NCBI RefSeq assembly: GCF_001276715.1
Contig: NZ_LIUQ01000007.1
Coordinates: 45,228 to 109,227, forward strand
Direction: 5' to 3'
DNA length: 64,000 nt
Source: Planktothricoides sp. SR001
GTDB taxonomy: Bacteria > Cyanobacteriota > Cyanobacteriia > Cyanobacteriales > Laspinemataceae
Shown: positions 55,404 to 63,517 of the stretch, one piece after another
Position numbering within the stretch: position 1 is the first letter of the stretch
Layout of the letters: every line of letters begins with the position of its first letter
The notes under the pieces: model-generated
What the model saw: the letters and a program-made list of their open reading frames with translations, nothing else
Databases searched by the model: none
Told to the model about the DNA's origin: nothing
Translations under genes and position numbers: made by a program

Positions 55404-56438
55404 ATGATAAAACGTCGCCAATTTTTTGTTTATTCGGCGGGATTTTTATTCACTTTAACCCTAGCCGTAAGCTGTGGATATAGCCAAAATTCTCCCAAAT
55501 CTGAAGCCCCAATAACCAGCGATCGCCCTGTGGTTTTAGGATACAGTAGTTGGGCGGGCTGGTGGCCCTGGGCGATCGCACAAGAAGAGGGAATATTTAC
55601 GGCTAATGGCTTAAATGTTCAACTAAAATGGTTTGACGGCTATTTGGAATCATTACAAGCATTTAGTGCCGGTCAATTAGATGCGAATTGTCAAACTCTC
55701 AACGATACCATTGCCTTTGCTCCCAACTCAATTAATGGCCAAGTTGTAGTATTAGTCAACGACAACTCGGCGGGAAATGACAAAATAATTGTCGCTGAAA
55801 ATATTAACACCATCCAAGACTTAAAAGGCAAAAAAGTGGCCTTAGAAGAAGGACTGGTGGACGATTTTTTACTTAGTTTTGCTTTAGAAAAAAATGAAAT
55901 GTCCCGCAAAGATATCCAAGTAGTGAACTTAGAAACTGGGGCAGCAGCAGCGGCATTTGCTGCGGGTCAAGTAGATGCAGTGGGCGCTTTTCCTCCGTTT
56001 TGGTTAACTGCACTTAAACGGAAAGGTAGTAAAGAATTGTTAAGTTCAGCGGAATTCCCTGGCGCCATTCCCGATCTATTAGTAGTCAGTCAAAAACTGG
56101 TGAATGAACGACCGGAGGTGGTGCAAGGACTGGTAAAAACTTGGTTTGATATTCGGGAGTTTATGCAAAAAAATTCCGAAAAAGCCGATGCAATTATGGC
56201 CAAACGAGCGAATGTCACTGTTGAGGAATTTCAACTGTTTAAACAAGGAACAAAATTCTTTACAGTGGAAGATAACCTAGAAGCTTTTGCCCCCGGAAAT
56301 ACGATGAAAAATATGCCTTATGCCGCCCAAGAGATGACTAATTTTATGTTAGAGGTTGGCTTAATTAAACAGGCAGCGGATTTGACTAAGCTTTTTGACG
56401 ATCGCTTTATTAAGGCTTATGCTAATTCTCGTTCTTAG
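55404..56438 (+). CDS. NitT/TauT-type ABC binding lipoprotein
   Basis: 344 residues. The signal ends in a lipobox-like LAVSC. The mature protein is a type II binding fold of the sulfonate/nitrate/taurine group: VLGYSSWAGWWPWAIAQEEG, NGLNVQLKWFDGYLESLQAF, then DAVGAFPPFW. It should hand substrate to the permease and ATPase encoded at 56651 and 57523. The substrate cannot be fixed; families of this group carry sulfonates, nitrate, bicarbonate or thiamine precursors. Compared with the OmpA-fused protein upstream, it is the more likely transporter subunit. Confidence 0.9.
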   Translation: MIKRRQFFVYSAGFLFTLTLAVSCGYSQNSPKSEAPITSDRPVVLGYSSWAGWWPWAIAQEEGIFTANGLNVQLKWFDGYLESLQAFSAGQLDANCQTLNDTIAFAPNSINGQVVVLVNDNSAGNDKIIVAENINTIQDLKGKKVALEEGLVDDFLLSFALEKNEMSRKDIQVVNLETGAAAAAFAAGQVDAVGAFPPFWLTALKRKGSKELLSSAEFPGAIPDLLVVSQKLVNERPEVVQGLVKTWFDIREFMQKNSEKADAIMAKRANVTVEEFQLFKQGTKFFTVEDNLEAFAPGNTMKNMPYAAQEMTNFMLEVGLIKQAADLTKLFDDRFIKAYANSRS

Positions 56439-56570
56439 TTGTTAGTTATTAGTTATTGATTGTTAGTTGTTGGTTGTTAGTTATTAGTTTCTTGGTGTTA
56501 GCTTAAGTTAAATAACAACTAACAACTAACAACTATATGACTTAAGCAACAAATCTATATATGGGGTATT

Positions 56571-56600
56571 GGTGCGTTACGCTTCGCTAACACACCCTAC
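56571..56600. repeat. GGTGCGTTACGCTTCGCTAA element with CCCTAC end
   Basis: Intergenic version of the insert in the DUF4058 gene; imperfect at the second arm (ACACACC). The preceding 56440-56540 is TTGTTAGTTATTAG/AACAACTAAC low-complexity DNA. It lies 50 bp before the permease gene. Confidence 0.75.
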
Positions 56601-56650
56601 GGATAGCGTTTATCCGTAATTCCTGAACTACCAGCAAATTACAAAAAGTT

Positions 56651-57466
56651 ATGAAAAAACCAGAATATCATCAATCTTTAAAACCCAGTATATTTTGGGG
56701 AATTGCTCAAAGTATCCCGAAATCCCTACATGGGGTATTGATCGCTATGGCGGTAATATTTCCGCTGGGTTTTTGGTGGTTAGCGGCTAATTTACCTGGG
56801 GTCGATTCGGTTTTTTTGCCCAGTCCATTGGAGGTAGGACAAGCTTTGATTCGTCTCTGGGAAAAAGGCTTTTTAACTCAGGATATTGCCGCTAGTTGTT
56901 TTCGGGTAGGAGTGGGTTTTTTATTAGCCGCGATCGCCTCTGTTCCTATTGGTATTTTAATGGGGGCTTTTGCCAGCATTCGAGCCATTATGGAACCGAT
57001 CGCGGGCATTTTAAGATATATGCCTGCCGCTGCATTTATTCCCCTTTTAATTCTCTATTTAGGAATTGGGGAAGCGCCGAAAATTATGCTGATTTTTATT
57101 GGCACAGTTTTTTACAATACCTTAATGGTGATGGATGCGGTCAAGTTTGTTCCCAAAGAAATGATTGAAACTACCTATACTTTAGGAGGTAGTCGGAAAC
57201 AAGTTTTATTGGAGGTGATTACCCCTTATATTTTCCCCAGCATTATTGATACATTCAGAATTAATATTGCGACTTCTTGGAATTTAGTGGTAGTCGCGGA
57301 ACTGGTTGCCGCTGAGACTGGATTGGGGAAACGGATCCTGATTGCCCAAAAGTTTATGCAGACCGATGAAATTTTTGCCTGCTTGATAGTTTTAGGTCTG
57401 ATTGGCTTGAGTCTAGATTTATCATTTCGTCTATTACTCAAGGTTTCTTGTCAATGGGTTAGTTAA
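56651..57466 (+). CDS. NitT/TauT-type ABC permease
   Basis: 271 residues with six hydrophobic helices. The EAA coupling region is YTLGGSRKQVLLEVITPYIF, with earlier blocks FRVGVGFLLAAIASVPIGIL and PIAGILRYMPAAAFIPLLIL, as in SsuC/TauC/NrtB. It forms the homodimeric channel. The ATPase gene follows 57 bp downstream. Repeats separate it from the binding-protein gene by 210 bp, so expression of the two parts may differ. Confidence 0.92.
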   Translation: MKKPEYHQSLKPSIFWGIAQSIPKSLHGVLIAMAVIFPLGFWWLAANLPGVDSVFLPSPLEVGQALIRLWEKGFLTQDIAASCFRVGVGFLLAAIASVPIGILMGAFASIRAIMEPIAGILRYMPAAAFIPLLILYLGIGEAPKIMLIFIGTVFYNTLMVMDAVKFVPKEMIETTYTLGGSRKQVLLEVITPYIFPSIIDTFRINIATSWNLVVVAELVAAETGLGKRILIAQKFMQTDEIFACLIVLGLIGLSLDLSFRLLLKVSCQWVS

Positions 57467-57522
57467 AAATCACCCATTGTTGAATATCTCATTTTCGCCA
57501 ATTTTAAAAAAGCACAAAAAAC

Positions 57523-58308
57523 ATGACAGTTTTAACAGTATCTCACGTTTATCAAAAATTTGTCAAACGGCAAGATTCTCTCTTGGTTTTGAAAGATATT
57601 AATTTATTCATAGAAACTGGGGAATTTGTCTGTGTGGTTGGCCCTTCGGGTTGTGGAAAATCAACCTTTTTAAGACTGGTTGCCGGTTTGGAAATACCCA
57701 CTGCTGGGCATATTTTGGTGGAACAATTGCCGGTGACTGGGCCGGGTTTTGATCGCGGCATGGTTTTTCAAAGTTATACTCTTTATCCTTGGATGAATAT
57801 CGCCGATAATGTGGGGTTTGGATTGAAATTACAAGGACTACCTAAGACCGAACGGCGCGATCGCATTTCTTATTATTTGGATATGGTCGGTTTGTCTGAG
57901 TTTGCCCATGCTTATCCCAAGGAATTATCCGGGGGAATGAAGCAACGAGTAGCGATCGCGCGGGCTTTAGCTTGTCACCCGAAAATCCTGCTTTTGGATG
58001 AACCATTTGGGGCGTTGGATATCCAAACTAAAGAAATTTTGCAACAATTTTTGCTGCAAATTTGGCGACAAACGGGGATTACCATTTTAATGATTACCCA
58101 TGATATCGAGGAAGCGGTGTTTCTTTCCCAGCGAATATATGTTCTCACCGCCCGACCGGGGACAATTCAACAAGAATTTCCGATTAACTTACCCGGCGAT
58201 CGCCCATATCGAATTAAGCGACAATCAAAATTTCAACAGTATAAAAATGAAATCGCTGATTGTTTGATGAGTAACGCCCAAGAAGCTTTGTTTTTTGGCG
58301 ATCGATAG
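57523..58308 (+). CDS. NitT/TauT-type ABC ATPase
   Basis: 261 residues: Walker A VGPSGCGKSTFLRL, signature LSGGMKQRVAIARALA, Walker B ILLLDEPFGALD, and MITHDIEEAVFLSQ with the switch histidine. The C-terminal QEFPINLPGDRPYRIKRQSK is typical of the SsuB/TauB/NrtC group. It powers the importer encoded immediately upstream. A perfect palindromic element serves as the likely bidirectional terminator 28 bp after its stop. Confidence 0.94.
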   Translation: MTVLTVSHVYQKFVKRQDSLLVLKDINLFIETGEFVCVVGPSGCGKSTFLRLVAGLEIPTAGHILVEQLPVTGPGFDRGMVFQSYTLYPWMNIADNVGFGLKLQGLPKTERRDRISYYLDMVGLSEFAHAYPKELSGGMKQRVAIARALACHPKILLLDEPFGALDIQTKEILQQFLLQIWRQTGITILMITHDIEEAVFLSQRIYVLTARPGTIQQEFPINLPGDRPYRIKRQSKFQQYKNEIADCLMSNAQEALFFGDR

Positions 58309-58335
58309 TTAGGGTTCATTAATTGCCAACAATTA

Positions 58336-58360
58336 GTAGGGTGGGCATTGCCCACCCTAC
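58336..58360. terminator. Perfect GTAGGGTGGGCA palindrome between convergent genes
   Basis: GTAGGGTGGGCA and TGCCCACCCTAC are separated by a single T. The element lies between the ABC ATPase (ending 58308) and the ArnT-like gene (ending 58367 on the minus strand) and could terminate both. It is a clear member of the GTAGGG...CCCTAC family. Confidence 0.65.
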
Positions 58361-58366
58361 TAATTG

Positions 58367-60244
58367 TTATTTTTCCTTGCTAATTGTCAGCGGGCGAAAT
58401 ATCTCTAGATTTACGCGAACTAACTGATACGGCGTGATTTCATAAAAGGCTTTATAGTGAGGCGATCGCAACCCCGCCCCATTGAGTTTATTCGGCCAGC
58501 CAACGATTAATACTGAGATGGGAGTTACTGCTTTTTTCCCTTTAGCTTTTAAGTAATTCAAGGCGTCGGTAGACCGGCGAAAAAATGTCACCGGCTGATG
58601 ACTATAAAAAACTAAACTTGGTTTTTCAAAGGCAATCATCACGATTTCTTCTTCGGGCTGCCTAATCTCTTTTACAATAGCCGCGATTTCTCGGACAGGT
58701 TGCTGTCTTTCTGCATTAAATATCAGCAAAGTGGGCATCAGGGCAAAGATGAAAAATGCCAAAAAGCCGATAAAATTAATCGCCCACAGTCCATAACCGG
58801 GTAAAAGCCCCTGTCCTGCTGAAACCGATGTTTTTTGTTTTTTTAATTGCTGTAAAGTAGCAGCAATTATCTGATTTGAAAATAGCAAAAATAAGCCAAT
58901 AATCAAGGCGATCGCACCTAAAATAATTGCTCCTACAGTTGGGACTCCTGATGCTTGTAAAGCTTGCGGAAAATTGGGCATCGCTGGGTCAGTATTCAGG
59001 AAACTGTAAACCCAGAAACAAGCAAGGGCTAACAGCAGCCAAAATACTAAATTAATCCAACCATTAATTAGAATAGATTTGGGAAAAGCTAACTTTTCTG
59101 AAGACTCACTAACTTTATTATCCGGGTAATTTGTAGTGAACAACAAAGCGACTAAAATGGCTGCCGCAGGCATTAAAGGCAAGACATAACTAGGCAGTTT
59201 TGTCGCCGCAACGGTAAAGAAACCAAAAATCGCCACAAACCAACAAAGGGCAAATAAACCTAACTGTTGAATGCGGGTTTGTCGCTGCCAATAATTTCTT
59301 TGCCACCACTTCAAACGGGCGATCGCTAAGGGTAAATATAATGACCAAGGGGCAAATCCAAGTAACACAACTATAAAGTAAAAATACCACGGAGCACTAT
59401 GTCGATTGACCACATTGGTAAATCTTTCAAAGTTATGATAACCAAAAAAACTGTCGATATATTCTTGTCCATTTGCCCAGGTGACTAAAATATACCAAGG
59501 CAGGGTAATGAATAAAATAATCAGCAGTCCTCGAATCGCTTGCATCTCGGCTAAAACTGACTTAAACTGACCGAGATAGAGTAAAAATAAACTAATAATA
59601 AGTCCGGGTAAGACAATTCCCACCGGACCTTTGGCTAAAATCCCTAAAGCAATTAAAATATAAAAGGCTAAATACCATAAATTTACCTCTGACTTTTCGG
59701 GTTTATTCTCATGGTGAATAGTTGCCGGTTTTGTTTCTGCATATCCCAGGAAAAATGCTAATAAAGCACCGCCCATACAGCCCGTGAGCAGCATATCAGA
59801 AACACCGCTACGACCCCAGGCAATAGTTTCTAGATTAAAAGCCAGCATTCCTGACCCGAAAAAGGGTAAAATTTTCTGGAAAAACCTGGCTTTATTCTCA
59901 GAATTAGCAAATTTATTTAGGGTATAAAATAGTAGAATAATTAGCCCGATCGCTGATAAAGCAGAGGGCAACCTTACCGCCCATTCGTTCACCCCAATTA
60001 ACAGATAGGCGATCGCTTGTAACCAGTAAATTAATGGCGGCTTATCAAACCGGGTTTGCTCATTAAAATAAGGAGTAATCCAATCCCCCCGGACAATCAT
60101 TTGGCGAGATGCTTCAGCAAATAAGGGTTCAGTTTCATCAATTAAGTTAATCGCCCCTAAATTCCATAAAAAAGCGATCGCCCCAATCACAGTTAACCAG
60201 ATTATTGCTAAAATTAATCCGATATTTTTTTTGTGTTTAACCAT
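58367..60244 (-). CDS. ArnT-like (GT83/GT39) membrane glycosyltransferase
   Basis: 625 residues from ATG 60244 (MVKHKKNIGLI). About twelve hydrophobic helices. The N-terminal loop carries the catalytic DETEPLFAEASRQMI (DE motif), followed by NEQTRFDKPPLIYWLQAIAY, both typical of dolichyl-phosphate-mannose/ArnT family enzymes. These use a lipid-phosphate sugar donor on the outer face of the membrane to modify lipid A, proteins or glycans. The acceptor here is not predictable. The ORF is open upstream to 60283 but only through repeat DNA. Convergent with the ABC ATPase gene. Confidence 0.9.
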   Translation of the reverse strand: MVKHKKNIGLILAIIWLTVIGAIAFLWNLGAINLIDETEPLFAEASRQMIVRGDWITPYFNEQTRFDKPPLIYWLQAIAYLLIGVNEWAVRLPSALSAIGLIILLFYTLNKFANSENKARFFQKILPFFGSGMLAFNLETIAWGRSGVSDMLLTGCMGGALLAFFLGYAETKPATIHHENKPEKSEVNLWYLAFYILIALGILAKGPVGIVLPGLIISLFLLYLGQFKSVLAEMQAIRGLLIILFITLPWYILVTWANGQEYIDSFFGYHNFERFTNVVNRHSAPWYFYFIVVLLGFAPWSLYLPLAIARLKWWQRNYWQRQTRIQQLGLFALCWFVAIFGFFTVAATKLPSYVLPLMPAAAILVALLFTTNYPDNKVSESSEKLAFPKSILINGWINLVFWLLLALACFWVYSFLNTDPAMPNFPQALQASGVPTVGAIILGAIALIIGLFLLFSNQIIAATLQQLKKQKTSVSAGQGLLPGYGLWAINFIGFLAFFIFALMPTLLIFNAERQQPVREIAAIVKEIRQPEEEIVMIAFEKPSLVFYSHQPVTFFRRSTDALNYLKAKGKKAVTPISVLIVGWPNKLNGAGLRSPHYKAFYEITPYQLVRVNLEIFRPLTISKEK

Positions 60245-60268
60245 ACTTATTTTAGAAATTACTTCAGA

Positions 60269-60640
60269 TAGTAGGGTGAGCAATGCCCACCATGACCTGA
60301 CTTATTTTAGATAGTAGGGTGGGCAATGCCCACCATGATCTTTAATTTTATCATATAGTCATTTGAATTGTGGTTGACATAAAACATCAGGGGCGCAAGC
60401 ATTGCGCCCCTACAATATACGTTTATTTTCTGTAGGGGCGCAATGCTTGCGCCCCGGTATAATTTTATCAATCTTGAAAACTTGAAATAACTATACCAAA
60501 TAAGGTTGCCATAGTAATCTTAAGTTGGGTCCACCGTCCAAGAAACCCAACGGACAAATTTAGAATAGATGCGCTACTACTATTTTAAAGCGGACTACAG
60601 CTTGTTCACGAGTAGGGGCGAATGGCCATTCGCCCCTACT
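60269..60640. repeat. Palindromic elements upstream of the ArnT-like gene
   Basis: Two near-copies of GTAGGGTG(A/G)GCAATGCCCA (about 60270 and 60315), two facing GGGGCGCAAGCATTGCGCCC units (about 60390-60412 and 60437-60456) and a perfect palindrome at 60612-60639 (GTAGGGGCGAATGG...CCATTCGCCCCTAC). The 60245-60795 gap has no gene. Confidence 0.85.
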
Positions 60641-60748
60641 TAACACATTCTCCTCACCCTAAATTTTTCCCCCAAAAAGGGAGAGGGACTTTGAGATTCG
60701 ATAGAATTATTTCTGAGCAGGCTGTATCTCTGGATGCCATAAATATAG

Positions 60749-60754
60749 TATAAT
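60749..60754 (+). promoter_or_regulatory. Consensus -10 box for ycf20-glyK
   Basis: TATAAT, 42 bp before the ycf20 ATG, without a clear -35. Confidence 0.4.
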
Positions 60755-60795
60755 ATCGGTGAATTGAATCTAGGTCAATACTGGAATCGCCAATT

Positions 60796-61128
60796 ATGCA
60801 AAACACTCGTCTAAATACACTGGTAGATGTAACTTTAAATCGCTTAGATGAATGGTTAAAGAATCCCTGGCGCAGAACTTCTATACAATTATTAGCGTTT
60901 TTATTGGGTTTTATCGCCGGACAATTTATTGCCAGTATCGCCGGTCAAAGGGCAAATTTGGATGTAACAATGGCGGCGGTTTTCTTGATTATTATTGAAA
61001 GCTATAGTCGGTTGATTTATCGGTCTAACAGCGAATGGACTAAATCTTTATTTTTGCAAACCATAAACTGGTTTAAAATTGGTGTTATGTATTGTTTATT
61101 TTTGGAGGCTTTTAAACTTGCATCTTGA
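60796..61128 (+). CDS. ycf20: Ycf20-like protein (DUF565)
   Basis: 110 residues with two or three hydrophobic stretches and the Ycf20 blocks LKNPWRRTSIQLLAFLLGFI and SIAGQRANLDVTMAAVFLII. It is a membrane protein conserved in cyanobacteria and plastids, linked in some algae to thermal dissipation of light energy; the molecular function is unknown. Its last codons overlap the start of the glycerate kinase gene (61118), so the two are translationally coupled. Confidence 0.88.
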   Translation: MQNTRLNTLVDVTLNRLDEWLKNPWRRTSIQLLAFLLGFIAGQFIASIAGQRANLDVTMAAVFLIIIESYSRLIYRSNSEWTKSLFLQTINWFKIGVMYCLFLEAFKLAS

Positions 61129-62209
61129 GAAAGTGGGGTCACAAATTCTGCAAAATTGGGCGACCCTGGGACGCCGCCCCAACCCGGAAGAATGGCAACA
61201 GCTAGAAGCCAGGGAATTGCAGGATAAAAACCGTTGTTTAGGGTTGGGAATCGATCCAGAAAATATTACGGAACTGCTTCAGCAGCGATCGCATTTGTTT
61301 GAGGCGGTGGTGGGAGAAGTTGGCCATATGCTTGGCTATTTGCCCGTGACTACTTTATGGTATTTGTGGATTCCTTTGGCTATGCAATTAGCGGCAAAGC
61401 AAAAAATATTAAACCGTCCCTTAATTCAAGGCATTTTAGGCGGTCAGGGGACGGGCAAAACCACAATGGGAAAAATGCTGAGTTTGATTCTCCGTGAATT
61501 AGGCAATCGCACCTTAAGTTTATCCATTGATGACCTATATAAAACTTATGCAGAACGGCAAAAATTGCGGGAATTAGACCCCCGATTAATTTGGCGTGGC
61601 CCCCCAGGAACCCACGATGTAGAATTGGGTTTGCAAGTGCTGGATAAACTGCGTCAGCAACCTTTAAAATTAGAAACAAATTCGCCAACTACGCCAAAAT
61701 TAATCGAAATTCCTCGGTTTGATAAGTCAGCTTATCAAGGGGCAGGCGATCGCACCAATCCTGAAAAAATTGATGGTGCAGAAATTATTTTATTTGAGGG
61801 TTGGTTTGTGGGAGTTCGTCCCGTAGAGGGGGATATTTGGCACAATGCCCCGTGGCCAATTATTACAGAAAGCGATCGCATTTTTGCCCAAGATAATAAT
61901 CAAAGATTACGAGAATATTTACCTCTTTGGCAGCGGTTAGATAGTTTAATTGTCCTCTATCCGGTGGATTATCGCTTAAGTTTAGCATGGCGAAAACAGG
62001 CCGAACATGAGATGATTGCCAGCGGTAAATCGGGCATGAGTGATGCAGAAATTGAACAATTTGTTTACTATTTTTGGCAAGCCTTACATCCAGAGTTATT
62101 TATTGAACCCTTAATCAAAAATCCGCAATGGGTGGATTTAGTCATTACCATTAATCGCGATCGATCCATCGGGCAAATTTATTCTCCGAAACCGGGTTTC
62201 TTTGCTTAA
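61118..62209 (+). CDS. D-glycerate 3-kinase (plant/cyanobacterial type)
   Basis: Phosphorylates glycerate to 3-phosphoglycerate, the last step of photorespiration. 363 residues: Walker A GILGGQGTGKTTMGKMLSLI, LSLSIDDLYKTY (GLYK-specific), PRLIWRGPPGTHDVELGL and ILFEGWFVGV. The best start is TTG 61118: GGAGG (61104-61108) lies nine bases upstream and overlaps the end of ycf20. ATG and GTG alternatives lack a ribosome site. The C-terminal KPGFFA and the stop fall inside an AGAAACCGGGTTTCT-type repeat, so the original end may have been replaced. Confidence 0.9.
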   Translation: MHLEKVGSQILQNWATLGRRPNPEEWQQLEARELQDKNRCLGLGIDPENITELLQQRSHLFEAVVGEVGHMLGYLPVTTLWYLWIPLAMQLAAKQKILNRPLIQGILGGQGTGKTTMGKMLSLILRELGNRTLSLSIDDLYKTYAERQKLRELDPRLIWRGPPGTHDVELGLQVLDKLRQQPLKLETNSPTTPKLIEIPRFDKSAYQGAGDRTNPEKIDGAEIILFEGWFVGVRPVEGDIWHNAPWPIITESDRIFAQDNNQRLREYLPLWQRLDSLIVLYPVDYRLSLAWRKQAEHEMIASGKSGMSDAEIEQFVYYFWQALHPELFIEPLIKNPQWVDLVITINRDRSIGQIYSPKPGFFA

Positions 62210-62255
62210 CCTTTGCCACCCAACCCACATTAAAATAGAAACCCGGTTTCTTACA
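62188..62255. repeat. Paired GAAACCGGGTTTC palindromes
   Basis: Copies at 62188-62200 and 62238-62250 (the latter GAAACCCGGTTTC) face each other across TTGCTTAACCTTTGCCACCC. The same unit recurs at 62405-62480 and 63085-63245. The first copy provides the stop of the glycerate kinase gene. Confidence 0.85.
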
Positions 62256-62280
62256 GCGGTTTTTAAATGAATAAACCACA

Positions 62281-62412
62281 TTAACCGCCAGGGAATAAAT
62301 TCCCTGGCTAATAGCGCAAGTCGGTTAAAACCGACTGAACTTTTCATCGCTACAAGCATGATTAGTCGGTTTTAACCGACTTACGCTATGAGGCGGGGAT
62401 TTTAATCCCCGA
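62281..62412. repeat. Composite inverted-repeat element
   Basis: The arms ATAGCGCAAGTCGGTTAAAA (from 62311) and TTTTAACCGACTTACGCTAT (to 62390) pair over 26-28 bp with one mismatch. Each arm also contains its own GTCGGTTAAAACCGAC palindrome. Outside lie two more hairpins, CCAGGGAATAAATTCCCTGG (62288-62307) and CGGGGATTTTAATCCCCG (62394-62411). No coding capacity. It may be a small non-autonomous element; target duplication was not seen. Confidence 0.75.
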
Positions 62413-62500
62413 CGGGTGTGGTTTACGCAGTCAACCTTTGCCACCCAACCCACATTAAAATAGAAACCCGGTTTCTTTGCATGAACTCCCCACACCTCCC

Positions 62501-62563
62501 CACACCTCGATGGCGGCCTCCCACACCTCGATGGCGGCCTCCCACACCTCGATGGCGGCCTCC
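62501..62563. repeat. Three exact tandem copies of a 21-bp unit
   Basis: The unit starts CACACCTCGATGGCGGCCTC and repeats with no mismatch; the related CATCGAGC/GCCGCC words occur at 1265-1315. Confidence 0.95.
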
Positions 62564-62572
62564 CCCTCCTCC

Positions 62573-63039
62573 TCACTCCTGCATTTTCGCCATAATCTTC
62601 AAACTCATCTCTGCCGATAATTCCCCTTGACGATTCTCACTCACCACCTGCTGCAAAAACCGCAAATAATTCCGCCAAACAGTTTGAGTATTCGGATGAT
62701 TTTTTCTCAGTCCTGACACCAGAAAGGCATTAAATAATATTGACTACCGATGGATGTCTCGACGTGATAGCCATGACCAGAAAAATAAATCACTACTGTA
62801 GCGTCTGGGTTGCTGGTCTAAGCTAAATTATCTAATCCAGAGAGAATATTTTCGCGAATTGCGGCTTCGCTGACTAATAAACTGACTTGGTTTGTAGGAT
62901 AGGCACATCGTCCTTCGTCTTTGAGAATGTTCGCCAAACCTTTGGCATCATCGATGGTATTCGGTAAATCTGCGCCCACCCCCACCACGAGGGCAAAACC
63001 TTGCTGGAAAATTGCTGTCATTGTCTTTTGCTCCATCAC
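62573..63039 (-). pseudogene. Inactivated metacaspase (peptidase C14 domain) gene
   Basis: The N-terminal part is a clear caspase-domain start: FALVVGVGADLPNTIDDAKG then LANILKDEGRCAYPTNQVSL. An in-frame TAG (62824-62826), where related proteins have Gln, stops it after SGLDNLA. The frame then continues with NPDATVVIYFSGHGYHVE, holding the catalytic histidine motif. Soon after MPFWCQD the frame shifts and the remaining C-terminal segment (TVWRNYLRFLQQVVSENRQG) follows directly. The catalytic-cysteine portion appears deleted. It is therefore a pseudogene of an orthocaspase-type protein, surrounded by repeats. Confidence 0.85.
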
Positions 63040-63084
63040 ACCTTATATATAGTGTCATTTTTTTCTGATATTGCCTACAACTAT

Positions 63085-63245
63085 TCAGAAACCGGGTTTC
63101 TTTGCTTAACCTTTGCCACCCACCCCCAGAAACCGGGTTTCTTCAGATAACCTTTGCCACCAACCCCAGAAACCGGGTTTCTTTAGACCATCGAAAGCCA
63201 CCAACAAACAAATGTCATAGAAACCCGGTTTCTTGCCCCGGTTTC
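63085..63245. repeat. Four or five AGAAACCGGGTTTCTT palindromes
   Basis: Copies near 63089, 63128, 63168 and, inverted, 63219, with fragments to about 63262. They are spaced about 40 bp apart and joined by AACCTTTGCCACC words. The gap 63040-63391 contains no gene; ACGGATGGGCAA direct repeats follow at 63275-63305. Confidence 0.85.
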
Positions 63246-63370
63246 TTCCCCCGGTTTCTTTGCGTCATGGGCAACGGATGGGCAATTGGCAACGGATGGG
63301 CAACGGATGCGCGATCGCCTTTCTTGGCCGATCGCCAAAACTAGAAAAATATTGATTTCTCGGCTATCAT

Positions 63371-63482
63371 AAAAAATATAACTTACCCAATATGATGAGA
63401 GAAACAACCTTTGCGGACATATTGGAAGCCTGCGATCGCCTTCCCCTAGAAGACCAAGAAAATCTGATTAATATTTTACAAA
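63371..63482. repeat. Left copy of an exact 112-bp direct repeat
   Basis: Identical base for base to 63759-63870, 388 bp further on. It carries the 5' end of the antitoxin-like gene and 21 bp of upstream DNA. Confidence 0.95.
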
Positions 63483-63517
63483 TTTACAAAATCGGAAATG
63501 GTAAAAAAACCAGCTAA
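63392..63517 (+). pseudogene. Truncated copy of the 71-residue antitoxin-like gene
   Basis: Starts MMRETTFADILEACDRLPLE exactly as the gene at 63780. After ILQ it diverges: an extra TTTACAAA-type word shifts the frame to IYKIGNGKKTS and a stop at 63515, giving 41 residues. It probably arose by the 112-bp duplication. It may still be translated; the next gene starts immediately after its stop (TAAATG). Confidence 0.8.
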
